Below, piece by piece: positions 5,221 through 6,459 of a stretch of DNA of 6,459 nucleotides. The notes under the pieces were generated by a model. It was not told where the DNA came from. It ran no database searches and was given only the letters and a program-made list of their open reading frames with translations. The position numbers were made by a program, and so were the translations under genes. Source of the DNA: Alcaligenaceae bacterium. GTDB lineage: Bacteria > Pseudomonadota > Gammaproteobacteria > Burkholderiales > Burkholderiaceae. The stretch is from NCBI GenBank assembly GCA_947372575.1, contig CANBUF010000122.1, positions 1-6,459 on the forward strand, read 5' to 3'. Each line of letters opens with the position of its first letter. Positions within the stretch are counted from its first letter, which is position 1.

Positions 5221-6459
5221 AGACTGCACGAACTTTTACAAACGAACCTGGAGCAGACTCAAGGACCGCAAAATCTGCGTTGCCAGGTGCGCTAGGCGCT
5301 TTGATCTTTTTACCACTCTGGCCTGCCAGCCATTCATACCAGTCTGGCCACCAGCTCCCTGCATGTTCGGTCGTTTTTGCCAGCCATTGATCGGCATGCT
5401 TTGGGTGCTGACCATCCGGTCCGACCCAGTAGCTGCGTTTGTGTTTAGCGGGTGGGTTAATCACCCCGGCAATATGACCGGAGGCGCCCAGGACAAAACG
5501 ATTTTTACCAGTAAAAATGCCTGATGAGGCATACGCTGTTTGCCAGGGGACGATATGATCCTCGCGCGAGGCATACAAGTAGGTTGGGACGTTGATCTTG
5601 CGTAGATCAATTGGCACCCCGCCACATACGAGTGCATTGGGCTCACAGAGCTTATTCTCAAGATAGGTATTGCGGAAATACCAGGTAAAAAATGGGCCAG
5701 GCAAATTCGTGCTGTCGGCATTCCAGTACAGCAAATCAAAGGCGACGGGCGTCTCGCCCTTTAGATAATTGGAGACAACATAATTCCATACCAGCTCGTT
5801 TGGCCGCAAGAACGAAAATGTTGCCCCCAGTTCACGGGCAGACATCAAGCCGCCCTGCCCGATCTGCTTTTCACGCATGGCTGCGGACTGCTCATTGACA
5901 AACACACTCAGTGCGCCAGTATCGCTAAAGTCCACCATCGAAGTCAGCAGTGTCAGTGAGGCGACTGGTGATTCACCTCGTCCGGCGGCCAAAGCCAGCG
6001 CCGTAGAGAGCATCGTGCCACCGACACAGAATCCCAGGGCATTGATCTTTTTCTGCCCTGAAATTGCCTGTGTGACTTCAATCGCCTTCAGGACACCCTC
6101 CTCTAGATAATCATCCCAGGTTGCCTGATGAATCCCGTCCTCATCACTATCGAGAGGATTGCGCCAGGACGTCAGGAAGACTGTAAATCCTTGTTCGACA
6201 GCGTGACGCACGAACGAGTTCTCTGGCTGCAAGTCCAGGATATAGAATTTATTAATACAGGGCGGCACAAGCAGAATGGGGCGCTGAAAAACCGTCGGTG
6301 TCGCAGGAGCATACTGAATCAGCTGGAACAGGCGATTCTGAAAAACCACAGACCCTTTTGTTGTTGCGACGTTTTCACCAACCTGGAACTTGCTCTCATC
6401 GGTCTGGGTGATCCGGCCTTTGCGCATATCAGAGATCAGATTTGTCATGCCCGCGCGCA
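5219..6459 (-). CDS. phaC: Class I polyhydroxyalkanoate synthase PhaC (C-terminal part, right edge cuts the gene)
   Basis: Polymerises (R)-3-hydroxybutyryl-CoA into PHB on the granule surface. About 412 of the usual 560-590 residues are visible, covering the end of the N-terminal domain and the whole alpha/beta-hydrolase catalytic domain. Counting from the ATG at 6448, the lipase-like box G-F-C141-V-G-G carries the nucleophile, Asp297 lies in SREDHIVPW, and His325 lies in GASGHIAGVINPP; spacings match Cupriavidus PhaC (C319, D480, H508). Other hallmarks are PPCINKFYILDLQPENS, NPLDSDEDGIHQATWDDY, FSFLRPNELVWNYVVSNYL and GSWWPDWYEWLAGQ. The ATG at 6448 is not the start: the frame remains open to the edge and reads R-A-G before it, which continues the family similarity (RAGVRNMMEDLTRGKISQTDES in Cupriavidus). 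The promoter and start are outside the window. phaB follows after 94 nt without an intervening phaA. Confidence 0.97.
   Translation of the reverse strand, partial: RAGMTNLISDMRKGRITQTDESKFQVGENVATTKGSVVFQNRLFQLIQYAPATPTVFQRPILLVPPCINKFYILDLQPENSFVRHAVEQGFTVFLTSWRNPLDSDEDGIHQATWDDYLEEGVLKAIEVTQAISGQKKINALGFCVGGTMLSTALALAAGRGESPVASLTLLTSMVDFSDTGALSVFVNEQSAAMREKQIGQGGLMSARELGATFSFLRPNELVWNYVVSNYLKGETPVAFDLLYWNADSTNLPGPFFTWYFRNTYLENKLCEPNALVCGGVPIDLRKINVPTYLYASREDHIVPWQTAYASSGIFTGKNRFVLGASGHIAGVINPPAKHKRSYWVGPDGQHPKHADQWLAKTTEHAGSWWPDWYEWLAGQSGKKIKAPSAPGNADFAVLESAPGSFVKVRAV

Overview
The window looks like a chromosomal segment of a betaproteobacterium in the Burkholderiales, most likely Alcaligenaceae-like. 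This rests on three things: close resemblance of the PhaC, PhaB and PhaR proteins to those of Cupriavidus, a pair of adjacent cyanophycin synthetase genes as known from that order, and base composition in the mid-50s % GC (judged by eye, not counted). Genus level cannot be fixed from the sequence alone.

Layout. Left half, + strand: the 3' part of a cyanophycin synthetase-like gene (cphA', cut by the left edge, ends at 826), a 124-nt spacer, and a complete cyanophycin synthetase gene cphA (951-3524). Middle, 3525-3773: a convergent intergenic region with an imperfect hairpin terminator that can serve both strands (3562-3602) and an 11-bp tandem repeat array (3628-3704). Right half, - strand, read right to left: phaC (PHA synthase class I, 5' end beyond the right edge), phaB (acetoacetyl-CoA reductase), phaR (PHB-responsive regulator). 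No tRNA, rRNA, insertion sequence, CRISPR array or origin is visible.

How the genes work together. CphA makes the nitrogen reserve polymer cyanophycin (multi-L-arginyl-poly-L-aspartate). PhaB and PhaC make the carbon reserve polymer polyhydroxybutyrate, and PhaR represses granule-associated genes until PHB is present. Two storage-polymer loci therefore meet tail to tail. The thiolase gene phaA that precedes phaB in Cupriavidus is not between phaC and phaB here.

Most noteworthy: the upstream cphA' copy has lost the Mur-ligase catalytic motifs that are intact in its neighbour and ends about 154 residues earlier, so it probably cannot add arginine in the way CphA does. It may be a polymerase of preformed dipeptides, a partner subunit, or a decaying paralogue. 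The second noteworthy item is the 11-bp repeat array, which would lie in the 3' untranslated part of the phaR transcript. Starts of phaB and phaR are placed at internal ATGs supported by Shine-Dalgarno sequences and family comparison.
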